Assembly (NCBI RefSeq): GCF_001592365.1
Contig: NZ_BCWU01000007.1
Coordinates: 1 to 64,000, forward strand
DNA: 64,000 nucleotides
DNA from: Gordonia hydrophobica NBRC 16057
GTDB taxonomy: Bacteria > Actinomycetota > Actinomycetes > Mycobacteriales > Mycobacteriaceae
Direction of reading: 5' to 3'
Shown: positions 1 through 8,735 of the stretch, piece after piece
Position numbering within the stretch: the first letter of the stretch is position 1
Layout: the number at the start of each line of letters is the position of its first letter
Position numbers and translations under genes: made by a program
Notes under the pieces: generated by a model
The model's database searches: none
Told to the model about the DNA's origin: nothing
What the model saw: the letters and a program-made list of their open reading frames with translations, nothing else

Positions 1-115
1 GCCACACACACCACCCAGGCGCCCCTCAACGAACACCCTTGCGTACCAGCGAAACTCGCGATGGTCTTGATTCGCCCGGCAACTCCGTTCCCCCGGCTAC
101 TCGACCGAATTATGA

Positions 116-739
116 CTACTCGGCGACGACGGCATACCCCAGCAGCAACCGCGCTGCGCCTTCGGCGATGTGCTGAACAGTCGCCCGGTCGCCGGTGCTG
201 AGGTAGTTCAGGGTCATGCCGTCGGTCATGGCGAGGACGATGGGCACGATCTCCGCAATCGGTCGGGTCCAGGTGATCCCGGCCGCGTCGGCGGCGGCGG
301 AGAGCAGACCGGTGATCATGTCGTGGTAGCCGCGGTAGAGTTTCTCGCCCAGATGCTCCAGCCCGTCCGTTCGCTGGGCGTAGAGCGCCAACTCCACCAG
401 CGCATGCTCGCGGTCACGGTGCTCGAAGAGGTCGTCGGCGAAGGCTTGAAACGCGGCAGCCAAGACATCGGCGATGCTCATCTGGGAGGCGGTGAACATC
501 GCCGATGCCTGACTCAACCAACTGTCCATCGCGGACAGTTCTTGCGCGATCCCATGCTCGACGACCGCAGCGAGCAGTTCGTCGCGCGAGGTGAACGCAT
601 AGAACAGACTCGATTGACCGACCTTCGCCTCCTGGGCGATACGCCGGGTGGTGGCCGCCTCGACACCGTCGCGGGCGATCACACGCATCGTCGCATCGAT
701 CGCCAGTTCGCGTCGCTGTTCCACTGAAAGCCGGGCCAT
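116..739 (-). CDS. TetR/AcrR family transcriptional regulator
   Basis: About 207 residues. An N-terminal helix-turn-helix of TetR type is visible at residues 10-55 (TRRIAQEAKVGQSSLFYAF), followed by a helical ligand-binding domain of normal length. I place the start at the ATG at 739 because GGAG lies just upstream and the longer reading frame adds a non-conserved N-terminus. The gene is codirectional with the pst operon but separated from it by a strong hairpin at 810-844, so it probably has its own promoter. A near-perfect palindrome 12 bases upstream of the start suggests autorepression. No catabolic or efflux gene lies beside it inside the window, so its target and ligand are unknown. Confidence 0.85.
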   Translation of the reverse strand: MARLSVEQRRELAIDATMRVIARDGVEAATTRRIAQEAKVGQSSLFYAFTSRDELLAAVVEHGIAQELSAMDSWLSQASAMFTASQMSIADVLAAAFQAFADDLFEHRDREHALVELALYAQRTDGLEHLGEKLYRGYHDMITGLLSAAADAAGITWTRPIAEIVPIVLAMTDGMTLNYLSTGDRATVQHIAEGAARLLLGYAVVAE

Positions 740-750
740 CACACTCCGAA

Positions 751-768
751 GTTGATCAATTGATCGAC
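751..768. promoter_or_regulatory. Candidate TetR operator (palindrome)
   Basis: The sequence GTTGATCAATTGATCGAC has 9-bp arms matching at 8 of 9 positions and lies immediately upstream of the TetR start at 739. Position and symmetry fit an autoregulatory operator; binding is inferred. Confidence 0.5.
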
Positions 769-809
769 TACTGTTCCTTGGCGACAGTAGCCACCTGTCC
801 ACCATAAGG

Positions 810-844
810 GCAACCCCGGTCACGCCGTGCGCGACCGGGGTTGC
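810..844 (-). terminator. Hairpin terminator after pstB
   Basis: A perfect 12-bp stem (GCAACCCCGGTC at 810-821 pairing with 833-844) with an 11-base loop lies 33 bases past the pstB stop. There is no clear U-tract, as is common in actinobacteria. It separates the pst operon from the TetR gene. Confidence 0.7.
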
Positions 845-876
845 CTGGTCTTATCGCTGCCGTTCGCAGCAATCCG

Positions 877-1653
877 TCACCCGAATCGACCGGAGATGTA
901 ATCCTCGGTCTCGGTGCGGACGGGGTTCGAGAACACATCGCTCGTCGCGCCGACCTCGATCAACTCGCCGGGCTTACCGACGGCCGCCAGGTTGAAGAAG
1001 GCGGTCTGATCGCTCACACGCGCGGCCTGCTGCATGTTGTGCGTGACGATGACGATCGTGTAATCGCTCTTCAACTCTGCGATGAGGTCCTCGATCGCCA
1101 GCGTCGAGATCGGGTCGAGGGCCGAGCACGGCTCGTCCATGAGCAGCACCTGCGGCGACACGGCGATCGCGCGGGCGATGCACAGACGCTGCTGCTGGCC
1201 GCCGGAGAGACCACCGCCCGGCTTGTCGAGACGGTCCTTGACCTCGTTCCAGAGGTTGGCGCCGCGCAGACTGGCCTCGGCGACCTCGTCGAGCTTGGCC
1301 TTGTCGCGCACGCCGGCCAGCTTCAGACCGGCGACGACGTTGTCTCGGATCGACATGGTCGGGAACGGGTTGGCGCGCTGGAACACCATGCCGACCGTGG
1401 TCCGGACACCGACCGGGTCCACGCCCTTGCCGTACAGGTCCAACTCGTCGAGCTTCACCGAACCGGTTGTGTAGGCGCCGGGTGTCACCTCGTGCATACG
1501 GTTCAGGGTGCGCAGCACCGTTGACTTACCGCAGCCCGACGGCCCGATGAACGCCGTCACCGACTTCGGCGCGATCTTCAGCGAGACGTCCTTCACGGCG
1601 TGGAAATCGCCGTAGTACACGTTCAGGTCGTCGATGGTCAGGCTCTTTGCCAT
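877..1653 (-). CDS. pstB: Phosphate ABC transporter ATP-binding protein PstB
   Basis: This 258-residue protein is the ATPase of the high-affinity phosphate importer and works at the inner face of the membrane with PstA and PstC. Visible motifs are Walker [10 protein letters not shown] (near residue 37), the Q-loop region VFQRANPFP, the ABC signature LSGGQQQR and Walker [13 protein letters not shown]. Length and the N-terminal region are typical of PstB. The start codon lies 3 bases after the pstA stop, so the genes are cotranscribed. A phoU-type gene does not follow in this window; a terminator and a TetR gene do. Confidence 0.97.
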   Translation of the reverse strand: MAKSLTIDDLNVYYGDFHAVKDVSLKIAPKSVTAFIGPSGCGKSTVLRTLNRMHEVTPGAYTTGSVKLDELDLYGKGVDPVGVRTTVGMVFQRANPFPTMSIRDNVVAGLKLAGVRDKAKLDEVAEASLRGANLWNEVKDRLDKPGGGLSGGQQQRLCIARAIAVSPQVLLMDEPCSALDPISTLAIEDLIAELKSDYTIVIVTHNMQQAARVSDQTAFFNLAAVGKPGELIEVGATSDVFSNPVRTETEDYISGRFG

Positions 1654-1656
1654 GAT

Positions 1657-2565
1657 TTAGCTTCTCTCCATTCGAGGCCCGGTGAAGCGCGACAGAATGC
1701 GCGCCAACACGTAGACGATCGCAACCGCGATGACCAGCGTGAGAGCTGCGCCCCACACGGTCTCGTAGCCGCCCGGCCCCTTGTTGTATTCCTGCAGCAT
1801 CATCAACGGCAGTGATTCCTGGTTGCCGTCGAACGGGTTGTAGTTCATCGCGCGGCTCGCACCCACCAGGATCAGCACCGGAGCCGATTCACCCATCACG
1901 CGGGCGATCGCCAGCATGATGCCGGTGATGATGCCGGACATCGCCGTCGGCAAGACGATCCGAAGGATGGTCTTCCACTTGGGGACACCGAGCGCGTACG
2001 ACGCTTCACGGAGTTCCTGCGGAACGATCTTCAGCATCTCCTCGGTAGCCCGCACCACCAGCGGCACCATGAGCAGCACCAGTGCCAACGCGACGGCGAA
2101 GCCCGAGCGAGGCATGTCGAGCGTGGTCCGCCAGACGGCGTAGACGAACAGCGCCGCGACGATCGAGGGAACGCCGGAGAGGACGTCGACCATGAAGGTC
2201 GTCACCCGCACCAGACTGAATCGGCGACCGCGCTTGGCGCCCGTGTCTGCGTACTCGACGAGGTAGATCGCAACCAGAACACCGAGCGGAATGGCCACGA
2301 CCGCCGCGATGGCGGTCTGCATCAGGGTGCCGACGATGGCATTGGCTGCACCGCCGTAACGCTCGGAGCGGGTCCACCAGTCGATGTCGAGGAGCGGACC
2401 GATGCCCCGCGCGATCAGGGTGTAGATCAACCAGCCCAGCGGCAGGATGGCCAGCGCCACGGCCACGGTGACCGCACCGCGGACGACGTTGTCGGTGGCC
2501 TTCCGGCGCGGCGACAGTGTGGTCAGTTCCATGTCAGGTCTTTTCTCAGCAGTCGTGTTAGTCAT
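1657..2565 (-). CDS. pstA: Phosphate ABC transporter permease PstA
   Basis: This 302-residue integral membrane protein has about six hydrophobic segments and a binding-protein-dependent transport permease domain. The cytoplasmic coupling region EASYALGVPKWKTILRIVLP sits near residue 200. It forms the membrane channel with PstC. The ATG at 2565 is preceded by AGGAGAGG, and the gene starts 12 bases after the pstC stop, consistent with one pstSCAB transcript. The soluble N-terminal tail of about 30 residues is normal for actinobacterial PstA. Confidence 0.96.
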   Translation of the reverse strand: MTNTTAEKRPDMELTTLSPRRKATDNVVRGAVTVAVALAILPLGWLIYTLIARGIGPLLDIDWWTRSERYGGAANAIVGTLMQTAIAAVVAIPLGVLVAIYLVEYADTGAKRGRRFSLVRVTTFMVDVLSGVPSIVAALFVYAVWRTTLDMPRSGFAVALALVLLMVPLVVRATEEMLKIVPQELREASYALGVPKWKTILRIVLPTAMSGIITGIMLAIARVMGESAPVLILVGASRAMNYNPFDGNQESLPLMMLQEYNKGPGGYETVWGAALTLVIAVAIVYVLARILSRFTGPRMERS

Positions 2566-2577
2566 GTCGCTCCTCTC

Positions 2578-3660
2578 CTACTCTCCTGCGCGACGCGAGA
2601 TGACACCGCGCGCTGCAGCGTTGACGAGGAAGGTGAGCGCGAACAGGACCAGACCCGCGGAGATGTAGGCGCCGGTTTTGAGCGGCGAGTCGAACTCGGC
2701 GGCATTGTTCGCGATGACGGTCGCGAAGGTCTGACCGCTCTCCAACAGGTTGAAGTTGATCGGTCCGACGGTGGAGATGATGAGCAGGAGCGCCATCGTC
2801 TCACCCAGTGCACGACCCAGGCCGAGCATCGCGCCGCTGATGTATCCGGAGAACCCGAACGGCAGCACCGCGAATCGCACGACCTCCCACTGGGTGGCGC
2901 CGAGCGCGAGCGCGGCCTCCCGGTGCGAGTGCGGCGTCTGCGCGAAGACCTCGCGGGTGACAGCGGTGATGACCGGCAGGATCATGACGGCAAGGACGAT
3001 TCCTGCCGTCAGCAGCGTGCCGCCGGTCGACATGTTGGCCACGTTCTGCGGGGTCTCGAAGAACGGCAGGAAGCCGAGATTGCTGACGAGCCAGTTGTTC
3101 ACACCGACCATCGCCGGGCCGAGCACGAGAATGCCCCACAGGCCGTACACGATCGACGGCACTGCGGCCAGCAGATCGACGATGTACGCGATGGGTCCGG
3201 CGAGCCGCTTCGGTGCGTACTCGGTCACGAACAGCGCGATGCCGAGCGACACCGGCATGGCGATGATCAGGGCGATGACCGACACCAGCACCGTGGCGTA
3301 GAACTGCGCCGGGATGCCGAACTCGAGGTCGGTGCCCGACACCACCCAACTGCCGGTGTAGGTGAAGAAGTTGGCGGTGTTCTTGGCAAGCGCCGGAACT
3401 GCCTGGATCAGCAGGAACAGCGCGATGAGGCCGATGACGAGCGAGACCAGCAGGCCCGAGCCAGTTGCGAGGGTGCCCATGATGCGGTCCCCCAGACGAG
3501 AGACGGCCGAGCCGGCGCGATTGCTCGCGCTCGGCCCGGCTGCGGGTCCTCGCTGACTGGGCGCCGGGGCCGATGCGAGATCGGTTCCCAGCTGCTCGGA
3601 CACGGCCGGTTCCCCGTCACTACTCGTGTGCGGGTTCACAGTGGTGTCCGGATTCGTCAC
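2578..3660 (-). CDS. pstC: Phosphate ABC transporter permease PstC
   Basis: This 360-residue membrane permease starts with an extended hydrophilic Ser/Pro/Ala-rich tail of about 60 residues before the first membrane segment (LLVSLVIGLIALFLLIQAVP). The coupling motif EAALALGATQWEVVRFAVLP lies near residue 248. It pairs with PstA. The start is a GTG whose last bases overlap the pstS stop in a GTGA arrangement, indicating translational coupling to pstS. Confidence 0.96.
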   Translation of the reverse strand: MTNPDTTVNPHTSSDGEPAVSEQLGTDLASAPAPSQRGPAAGPSASNRAGSAVSRLGDRIMGTLATGSGLLVSLVIGLIALFLLIQAVPALAKNTANFFTYTGSWVVSGTDLEFGIPAQFYATVLVSVIALIIAMPVSLGIALFVTEYAPKRLAGPIAYIVDLLAAVPSIVYGLWGILVLGPAMVGVNNWLVSNLGFLPFFETPQNVANMSTGGTLLTAGIVLAVMILPVITAVTREVFAQTPHSHREAALALGATQWEVVRFAVLPFGFSGYISGAMLGLGRALGETMALLLIISTVGPINFNLLESGQTFATVIANNAAEFDSPLKTGAYISAGLVLFALTFLVNAAARGVISRRAGE

Positions 3661-4727
3661 AGCGCGTCGATCGTTCCACGCAGTTTGGTCTTGAAGGCAT
3701 CAGGCAGCGGCACGTAGCCGAGCTTGTCGAGGCCCTCCTGGCCCTTGTCGAGAATGGTGGTGAAGGCGGACTTCAGGTCCTCGGAGACCTTGGAGTCGGA
3801 GTAGCCGGTGGAGCAGACGATCTCGTATGTGGTCAGCACCAGCGGGTACGCGCCGGCCTCCTTGAGTCCGTACAGCGCATCGGTGTCGACGACGAGGTCC
3901 TTGCTGTCCGGCTTGACGAACTTGGCGGCGTCGAGCGCTTTGCCCGCGGTCTCAGCGGTCAGGTCGGTGGCGCCTGCGCCGAAGTCGATGGCGGCCACGC
4001 TGAGGTCGTTCTCGGTCGCGAAGCCCCACTCGACATAGGTGATCGCGCCCGCGGTCTTCTTCACGGTGTCACCGACACCGGTCGACTTCGACGCGCCGCT
4101 GCCGCCGTGGCCCGTCCACTCCTTGGAGTGCTCGTACGGCCACTCGGTCGGAGCCGCCGTGTTCAGGTAGCGGGTGAAGTTGTCGGTGGTGCCAGAGCTG
4201 TCGCTGCGGTGGACCGGAACGATGTCGGTCGCGGGCAGGTTGGCGCCCGGGTTCAGCGCGCGAATGGCGGCGTCGTTCCACTTCGTGATCTTGGAGTCGA
4301 AGATCTTGGCGAGGGTCGGCGCGTCGAGGTTCACCTTGTCGACGCCGGGGAGGTTGAACGCAACGGCGACGGGGCCGGCGACGAGCGGCAGGTGCCACGC
4401 GTCGTTTCCGCCACAGCGAGCCTTCGCGTCGACGACTTCCTTCTCCTTGAGGGGAGAGTCGGAGCCTGCGAAGTCGACGTCGCTGGCCAGGAACTTCTTC
4501 ACACCGTCGCCGGAACCCGACCCGGTGTAGTCGAGGATCGCGCCATCGTTGTCGGTCAGGACCGTCGCGAACTGCTCAATAGCCTTCTGCTGCGCGGTCG
4601 AGCCTTCACCGGTGATGGTGCCGGCGTCGGAACCACCACCGCCGCACGCGGTCAGGACGAGGGACACAGCGGCAAGGCCGGCGGCGGCGGAGCCTGCAGT
4701 GCGGACGAGCTTCGGGGACACGCTCAT
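3657..4727 (-). CDS. pstS: Phosphate-binding lipoprotein PstS
   Basis: This 356-residue periplasmic phosphate receptor is delivered to the membrane as a lipoprotein. A signal peptide ends in the lipobox LTAC, with lipidated Cys28. The phosphate-binding region shows the family pattern GSGSGDGVKKF, GSDSPL and HRSDSSGTTDNFTRYL. It is the first gene of pstSCAB and a single copy in this window. The region upstream (4728-4862) must hold the promoter; I could not assign a phosphate-regulator box with confidence. Confidence 0.97.
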   Translation of the reverse strand: MSVSPKLVRTAGSAAAGLAAVSLVLTACGGGGSDAGTITGEGSTAQQKAIEQFATVLTDNDGAILDYTGSGSGDGVKKFLASDVDFAGSDSPLKEKEVVDAKARCGGNDAWHLPLVAGPVAVAFNLPGVDKVNLDAPTLAKIFDSKITKWNDAAIRALNPGANLPATDIVPVHRSDSSGTTDNFTRYLNTAAPTEWPYEHSKEWTGHGGSGASKSTGVGDTVKKTAGAITYVEWGFATENDLSVAAIDFGAGATDLTAETAGKALDAAKFVKPDSKDLVVDTDALYGLKEAGAYPLVLTTYEIVCSTGYSDSKVSEDLKSAFTTILDKGQEGLDKLGYVPLPDAFKTKLRGTIDAL

Positions 4728-4862
4728 GGGAGTCGGGCGCCTTTCGAGTAGTTCAGGTAACGAGCCGAAACTATCGACACCCGGTTAGCGAAAGGAGGCC
4801 GAAGGGTTACCGCGCGGGCAACACTCGGGACGAGAAGGTGAACGGAAGATGGACGTCACGTT

Positions 4863-4896
4863 TTCACTCCGCGCGGCGCCTGCCACGCGGAGTGAA
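4863..4896 (-). terminator. Hairpin terminator after mshD
   Basis: An 11-bp perfect stem (TTCACTCCGCG at 4863-4873 with CGCGGAGTGAA at 4886-4896) with a 12-base loop lies 12 bases past the mshD stop. No U-tract is seen on the minus strand. It separates mshD from the pst promoter. Confidence 0.65.
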
Positions 4897-4908
4897 TGCG
4901 GTGAGAGA

Positions 4909-5832
4909 TCAGCTGCGCCGGTAGGCGATGTCCGCGGTGTATCGGGCGAACCCGAGCTTGGTGTACGTGTGCAATGCCGCGGTGTTGTCGCCCTCCACGT
5001 ACAACTCCACCTCGTCAAGCGTCCGCCCGTCGACGCGGAGTTGCGCCATGTAGCGCAGTCCCGCGAGGGTCAGGAGCGCCCCGAGGCCACGGCCCTGCGC
5101 GGTCGAATCGACGCCGACGATGTACACCTCGCCGAGCGGCGCGGAACCGTCGTCGAACCGGTGGATCTTGGTCCAGTGGAAGCCGAGCAGAGCGTCGGGA
5201 TCGTCCGCGTCGAAGGCGAGGAACAACCCCGTCGGGTCGAACCAGTTGGAGCCGGTGCGCTCGGCGATGTCTTTCGGCGTCCAACCGCCCTGCTCGGGAT
5301 GCCAGGAGAAGGCGTCGTTGTTGACGCGGAGTACTTCGGCGTGGTCGGACGTTCCGGCGTATGTCCGCAGCAGCACATCGTCGCGCTGCGGCAGTTCAGG
5401 CAGCGGCTCAGCGACGGGCCTGCGTAGTCGGAGGAGTTCGCGCACGCGGTCGAGTCCGAGTGCGGCGGCGACTGCGGCCGCCGCGGGCAGGTCTCCGTGC
5501 GCCCAGATCTGCGGGGCCTCCGATCCCGGTACCGATTCGGCCGCAGTCAGCGCGGCGTCGATCAGCACGCGGCCCTCGCCGCGATTGCGGTAGTCGGGAT
5601 CGACGACGGCCTCGACCATCGGTGCACCGCCGTCGCGGGCGGCGAGCACGTTCGCATAGCCGTGCTCGGTGAGCACATGAACGTCGGCGCCGGATTCGAC
5701 CGCCAGACGCGCCTGCTCGGCGAGCGGCGGCACACCGTCTGCGCGTTCGGCGCGCGCGCAGAGGTCGTGCGCGGCGGCGATGTCGCTCGCGGTCAGTGGG
5801 CCGGTGATCACGCGGGGCTGGTTCTCAGTCAT
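4909..5832 (-). CDS. mshD: Mycothiol synthase (MshD)
   Basis: This 307-residue protein has tandem GNAT acetyltransferase domains. MshD acetylates Cys-GlcN-Ins with acetyl-CoA, the last step of mycothiol synthesis. The C-terminal, catalytically active half shows the acetyl-CoA loop GVDSTAQGRGLGALLTLAGL and the family ending LYVEGDNTAALHTYTKLGF. The N-terminal half has the second GNAT fold (VVDPDYRNRGEGRVLIDAAL). The ATG at 5832 overlaps the end of the glnR-like gene by 8 bases; a GTG one codon upstream is an alternative. A TACATT box lies 8 bases before the ATG, so a separate leaderless promoter is possible. Gene order glnR-mshD is the same in M. tuberculosis (Rv0818-Rv0819). Confidence 0.93.
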   Translation of the reverse strand: MTENQPRVITGPLTASDIAAAHDLCARAERADGVPPLAEQARLAVESGADVHVLTEHGYANVLAARDGGAPMVEAVVDPDYRNRGEGRVLIDAALTAAESVPGSEAPQIWAHGDLPAAAAVAAALGLDRVRELLRLRRPVAEPLPELPQRDDVLLRTYAGTSDHAEVLRVNNDAFSWHPEQGGWTPKDIAERTGSNWFDPTGLFLAFDADDPDALLGFHWTKIHRFDDGSAPLGEVYIVGVDSTAQGRGLGALLTLAGLRYMAQLRVDGRTLDEVELYVEGDNTAALHTYTKLGFARYTADIAYRRS

Positions 5833-6565
5833 CACCTTCTAATGTATCCATCTCCGAGGCCTGGCTGGCGGTTTCTGACATCGAGGTCTCGGCGGTCGCG
5901 CGCCGCGGCGGCTTCACCGCCTTGTACCCGACATTCCGGACCGTCCCGATCAGCGATTCGTGGTCGCTGCCGAGTTTGGCCCGCAGTCGTCGGACGTGCA
6001 CGTCCACGGTGCGCGTGCCGCCGAAGTAGTCGTAGCCCCACACCTCGTGCAGCAGCTGTGCACGCGTGTAGACGCGACCGGCGTTCTGCGCCAGAAACTT
6101 GAGGAGCTCGAATTCCTTGTACGTGAGGTCGATCGGCCGACCGCGCAATCGGGCCGTGTAGGTGGACTCGTCGATCACGAGTTCGCCGAGCGTGACCTTG
6201 TCGGCGGGCTGGTCGTCGTGCGCGGTGGTGCGCGTGGCCACCATCCGCAGCCGGGCGTCGAGCTCGCCGGGCCCGGTGCCGGGCAGCAGGAAGTCGTCGA
6301 TCCCCCACTCGCCGTTCACGGCGACGAGTCCACCCTCGCCGACGATCGCGATCACCGGTGCGGTGTCGGTGTCGGAGACCAGGCGGCACAGGGTTCGCGC
6401 GGCGGCCAGATCGGCCCGCGCATCCACCAGGATCACCGCGGGCTCGCCCAACCGCACCAGCGACGAGGTGTCGGCAGGCAGCACCTCGACCCGATGGGAC
6501 AGCAGCGACAGGGATCCCAGGGCGACATCGGCGGTCGCTTCGTCAGTCAACAGCAGCAGGTCCAC
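5825..6565 (-). CDS. glnR: OmpR-type orphan response regulator, GlnR-like
   Basis: This 246-residue protein has an N-terminal receiver-like domain (residues 1-120) and a C-terminal OmpR winged helix (about 140-225; YKEFELLKFLAQNAGRVYTR, GGTRTVDVHVRRLRAKLG). The receiver domain contains VDAR and SEGGLVAV-like stretches typical of GlnR, the global nitrogen-assimilation regulator, and there is no partner kinase nearby. I chose the GTG at 6565 (protein start VDLLLLTDE) because it aligns with the GlnR N-terminus and follows an AGCGGAG ribosome site; an ATG 50 codons upstream gives an unconserved extension. The position next to mshD matches Rv0818. Nitrogen control by this copy is inferred from family and synteny. 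Confidence 0.85.
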   Translation of the reverse strand: MDLLLLTDEATADVALGSLSLLSHRVEVLPADTSSLVRLGEPAVILVDARADLAAARTLCRLVSDTDTAPVIAIVGEGGLVAVNGEWGIDDFLLPGTGPGELDARLRMVATRTTAHDDQPADKVTLGELVIDESTYTARLRGRPIDLTYKEFELLKFLAQNAGRVYTRAQLLHEVWGYDYFGGTRTVDVHVRRLRAKLGSDHESLIGTVRNVGYKAVKPPRRATAETSMSETASQASEMDTLEGDD

Positions 6566-6680
6566 ACACCACTCCGCTCTCGTCGTGGCCTTGGGACGTG
6601 TTCTGGTCACGCCCCTGCGTTGTGGGCTGTCGATCGACGCTGGTCGCAGCACCCGGTAGTCAAATGACAGAATAGCGCCG

Positions 6681-7595
6681 ATGCCTCGAACCTCTGACGA
6701 CACCCCGAAACCCATGCCTCGTCGCGCCCTGCGGATCGGCGCGTGGATCGCGGTCGTCGCGGTGGTGGCCGCGGTCCTCGCGTTGGTGATCGACGACGTC
6801 GCCGCGTCTCGTGCCGAGCACCGGTTGGCTCAGTCCGTGCAGGCCTCGCCGGGCGTCGAGTTCGAGCCCGACGTGATCATGAGCGGCTTCCCGTTTCTGG
6901 CCCGGAGCGGTTCCGGTGAGTTCAGTTCGATTCTGATCAGTGCGGACGGCGTGCCGATCCCCGGCTGCACGGGGCCGCACCCGTGCCGATCCACGGTCGA
7001 CGCCCGTCTGCAGGATGCGCGGATCGGCGACACCGGCGAGGTGAACCCGCGCACGGTGCTCCACGCGCAGGCGATGAAGGTCGAGACCCGCATCGATTCG
7101 CCGACTCTCGGGCGGCTGATGCACATCACCGACCTCTACATCAACACGCCCGCGCCGGACGACAAGGTCGGTGGCGGTGGACCCGGCGACGGGCTGCTGG
7201 AGCGCACCGATGGAATCATGATCAGTGGGACCGTGCCGCTGCCGGGTTCGCCTGCAACACAGAACGGGTATCCACCGTCGGCCGCCGCCTACACCGCACC
7301 GAAGGTGAAGGTCAGTGTCAGCGCGCGCGTCTTCGTGGTCGACGGTCGCATCCACATCGAGGCGACGGACTTCTACGACGGCCCCGAAGAGCACTATTCG
7401 GCGGAGGTCCCCGAGGAATTACATTCAGCGGTATTAAAAAGCTTCTCCATGGTTCTGCCGCGCTTTCAGATGGCGTGGGGACACACCGCGAAACATGCTC
7501 TGAGCAGGGGAAGCGACCTCGTCGCAAGCGGTGAAGTCGGACCCGTCGCGGTACGTCCGATCGACTACGCGAAACCGCTCCCCGACAGGTCGTGA
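6681..7595 (+). CDS. lmeA: LmeA family (DUF2993) phospholipid-binding protein
   Basis: This 304-residue protein has one N-terminal membrane anchor (residues 20-42) followed by an extracytoplasmic DUF2993 domain. In mycobacteria LmeA is a cell-envelope protein needed for elongation of the mannan of lipomannan. Characteristic stretches are VEFEPDVIMSGFPFLARSGSG near the anchor and the C-terminal RFQMAWGHTAKHALSR region. It is divergent from glnR. A CAGAAT box lies exactly 7 bases before the ATG with no ribosome site between, suggesting a leaderless transcript. Synteny matches Rv0817c. Confidence 0.88.
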   Translation: MPRTSDDTPKPMPRRALRIGAWIAVVAVVAAVLALVIDDVAASRAEHRLAQSVQASPGVEFEPDVIMSGFPFLARSGSGEFSSILISADGVPIPGCTGPHPCRSTVDARLQDARIGDTGEVNPRTVLHAQAMKVETRIDSPTLGRLMHITDLYINTPAPDDKVGGGGPGDGLLERTDGIMISGTVPLPGSPATQNGYPPSAAAYTAPKVKVSVSARVFVVDGRIHIEATDFYDGPEEHYSAEVPEELHSAVLKSFSMVLPRFQMAWGHTAKHALSRGSDLVASGEVGPVAVRPIDYAKPLPDRS

Positions 7596-7605
7596 TCCGA
7601 CGTTG

Positions 7606-7611
7606 TAGTGT
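7606..7611 (+). promoter_or_regulatory. -10 box TAGTGT of the cysA leader
   Basis: TAGTGT fits the actinobacterial TAnnnT -10 pattern and ends 7 bases before the ATG of the leader peptide, so transcription would begin at or next to that ATG. No -35 box is obvious. Confidence 0.5.
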
Positions 7612-7618
7612 CGGATTC

Positions 7619-7699
7619 ATGCAGCAACGACGTGAGCTGATGCTCACACACAGATTGGCGATCGACCTCTGTCGTGTCGCCGCAGATCGCTGTCGCTAG
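7619..7699 (+). CDS. Cys-containing leader peptide upstream of cysA-sseC
   Basis: This 26-codon open frame encodes MQQRRELMLTHRLAIDLCRV and ends ADRCR, stopping at TAG (7697-7699). The ending LCRVAADRCR, with two Cys-Arg pairs, resembles the short putative leader peptides found before sulfur genes in actinobacteria, where ribosome stalling at Cys codons couples cysteine supply to downstream expression (Cys-responsive attenuation is described in mycobacteria). It has no ribosome site but an ideal leaderless promoter. It lies 171 bases before cysA. An internal ATG at 7640 is an alternative start. Regulatory function is inferred. Confidence 0.65.
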   Translation: MQQRRELMLTHRLAIDLCRVAADRCR

Positions 7700-7870
7700 C
7701 CGGGGACCGAACCGCCGGATGCGTGGCTGACGATCTCACCCGCACTCCGACCGTCCTGTCGCAGACTTCCCGATCCCCGACCACATACCTCTCTCGCCTT
7801 GCGCGGGAATCCCTCCATCTGTCGAATCACTTCGCTGCCCGCGCGGCGAAATTCTGAAAGGAATTCAAGA

Positions 7871-8698
7871 ATGGCACGCTCCGATGCGCTCGTCAGCGCC
7901 GATTGGGCTGAAGAGAACCTCAACGCCGACAAGGTCGTGTTCGTCGAGGTCGACGAGGACACCTCGATCTACGACACCAACCACATCCCGGGTGCCATCC
8001 GCCTCGACTGGAAACAGGATCTGCAGGACGGCCTGCGCCGCGACTTCCTCGACGCCGACCGCTTCTCCGCTCTGCTGAGCGAGCGCGGTGTCGCCAACGA
8101 CGACACCGTGGTCCTGTACGGCGGCAACAACAACTGGTTCGCCGCATACGCCTACTGGTACTTCAAGATCTACGGTCACAAGGACGTCCGTCTGCTCGAC
8201 GGCGGTCGCAAGAAGTGGGAGCTCGACGGTCGCACTCTGAGCACCGACGCCGTCAGCCGCCCGGCCACCACCTACGTCGCACAGCCCGCCGACGCCTCGA
8301 TCCGCGCCTACCGCGACGAGGTCATCGACTCGATCGGCAGCAAGAACCTGATCGACGTCCGCAGCCCTGACGAGTTCTCCGGAAAGATCTCGGCGCCGGC
8401 CCACCTCCCGCAGGAGCAGGCGCAGCAGCGCGGCCACGTGCCGACCGCACTGAACATCCCGTGGTCGAAGGCCGCGAACGAGGACGGCACGTTCAAGTCC
8501 GACGAGGCTCTCAATGCGCTGTACGCCGAGCAGGGCTTCGACGACTCGAAGGACACCATTGCGTACTGCCGCATCGGCGAGCGCTCGAGCCACACCTGGT
8601 TCGTGCTGCAGGAGATCCTCGGCAAGAAGAACGTCAAGAACTACGACGGCAGCTGGGTCGAGTACGGCTCTCTCGTCGGCGCCCCCATCGAGCGCTGA
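7871..8698 (+). CDS. cysA: Thiosulfate sulfurtransferase (rhodanese), CysA/SseA type
   Basis: This 275-residue tandem rhodanese-domain protein transfers sulfane sulfur from thiosulfate or related donors. The C-terminal domain carries the active-site loop CRIGERS, with the catalytic Cys near residue 236; the N-terminal domain has a loop starting YGGNNNW with no Cys and is inactive, as usual. I chose the ATG at 7871 because AAAGGA lies about 10 bases before it and the sequence starts at the conserved MARSDALVSADW. It is followed 37 bases later by sseC, as in mycobacteria (Rv0815c-Rv0814c). The annotation CysA here means the actinobacterial sulfurtransferase, not the sulfate ABC ATPase. Confidence 0.93.
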   Translation: MARSDALVSADWAEENLNADKVVFVEVDEDTSIYDTNHIPGAIRLDWKQDLQDGLRRDFLDADRFSALLSERGVANDDTVVLYGGNNNWFAAYAYWYFKIYGHKDVRLLDGGRKKWELDGRTLSTDAVSRPATTYVAQPADASIRAYRDEVIDSIGSKNLIDVRSPDEFSGKISAPAHLPQEQAQQRGHVPTALNIPWSKAANEDGTFKSDEALNALYAEQGFDDSKDTIAYCRIGERSSHTWFVLQEILGKKNVKNYDGSWVEYGSLVGAPIER

Positions 8699-8735
8699 GC
8701 GCTTCTTCCGCGAATCTCCAGAGAGGACTAACGAC

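Noticed and set aside
1..115. Partial gene at the left edge
   Set aside because: No frame in this short stretch shows a recognisable end of a protein.
4728..4862. Phosphate-regulator box upstream of pstS
   Set aside because: Several weak GTTAnC-like stretches occur, but none forms a convincing repeat, so no site is called.
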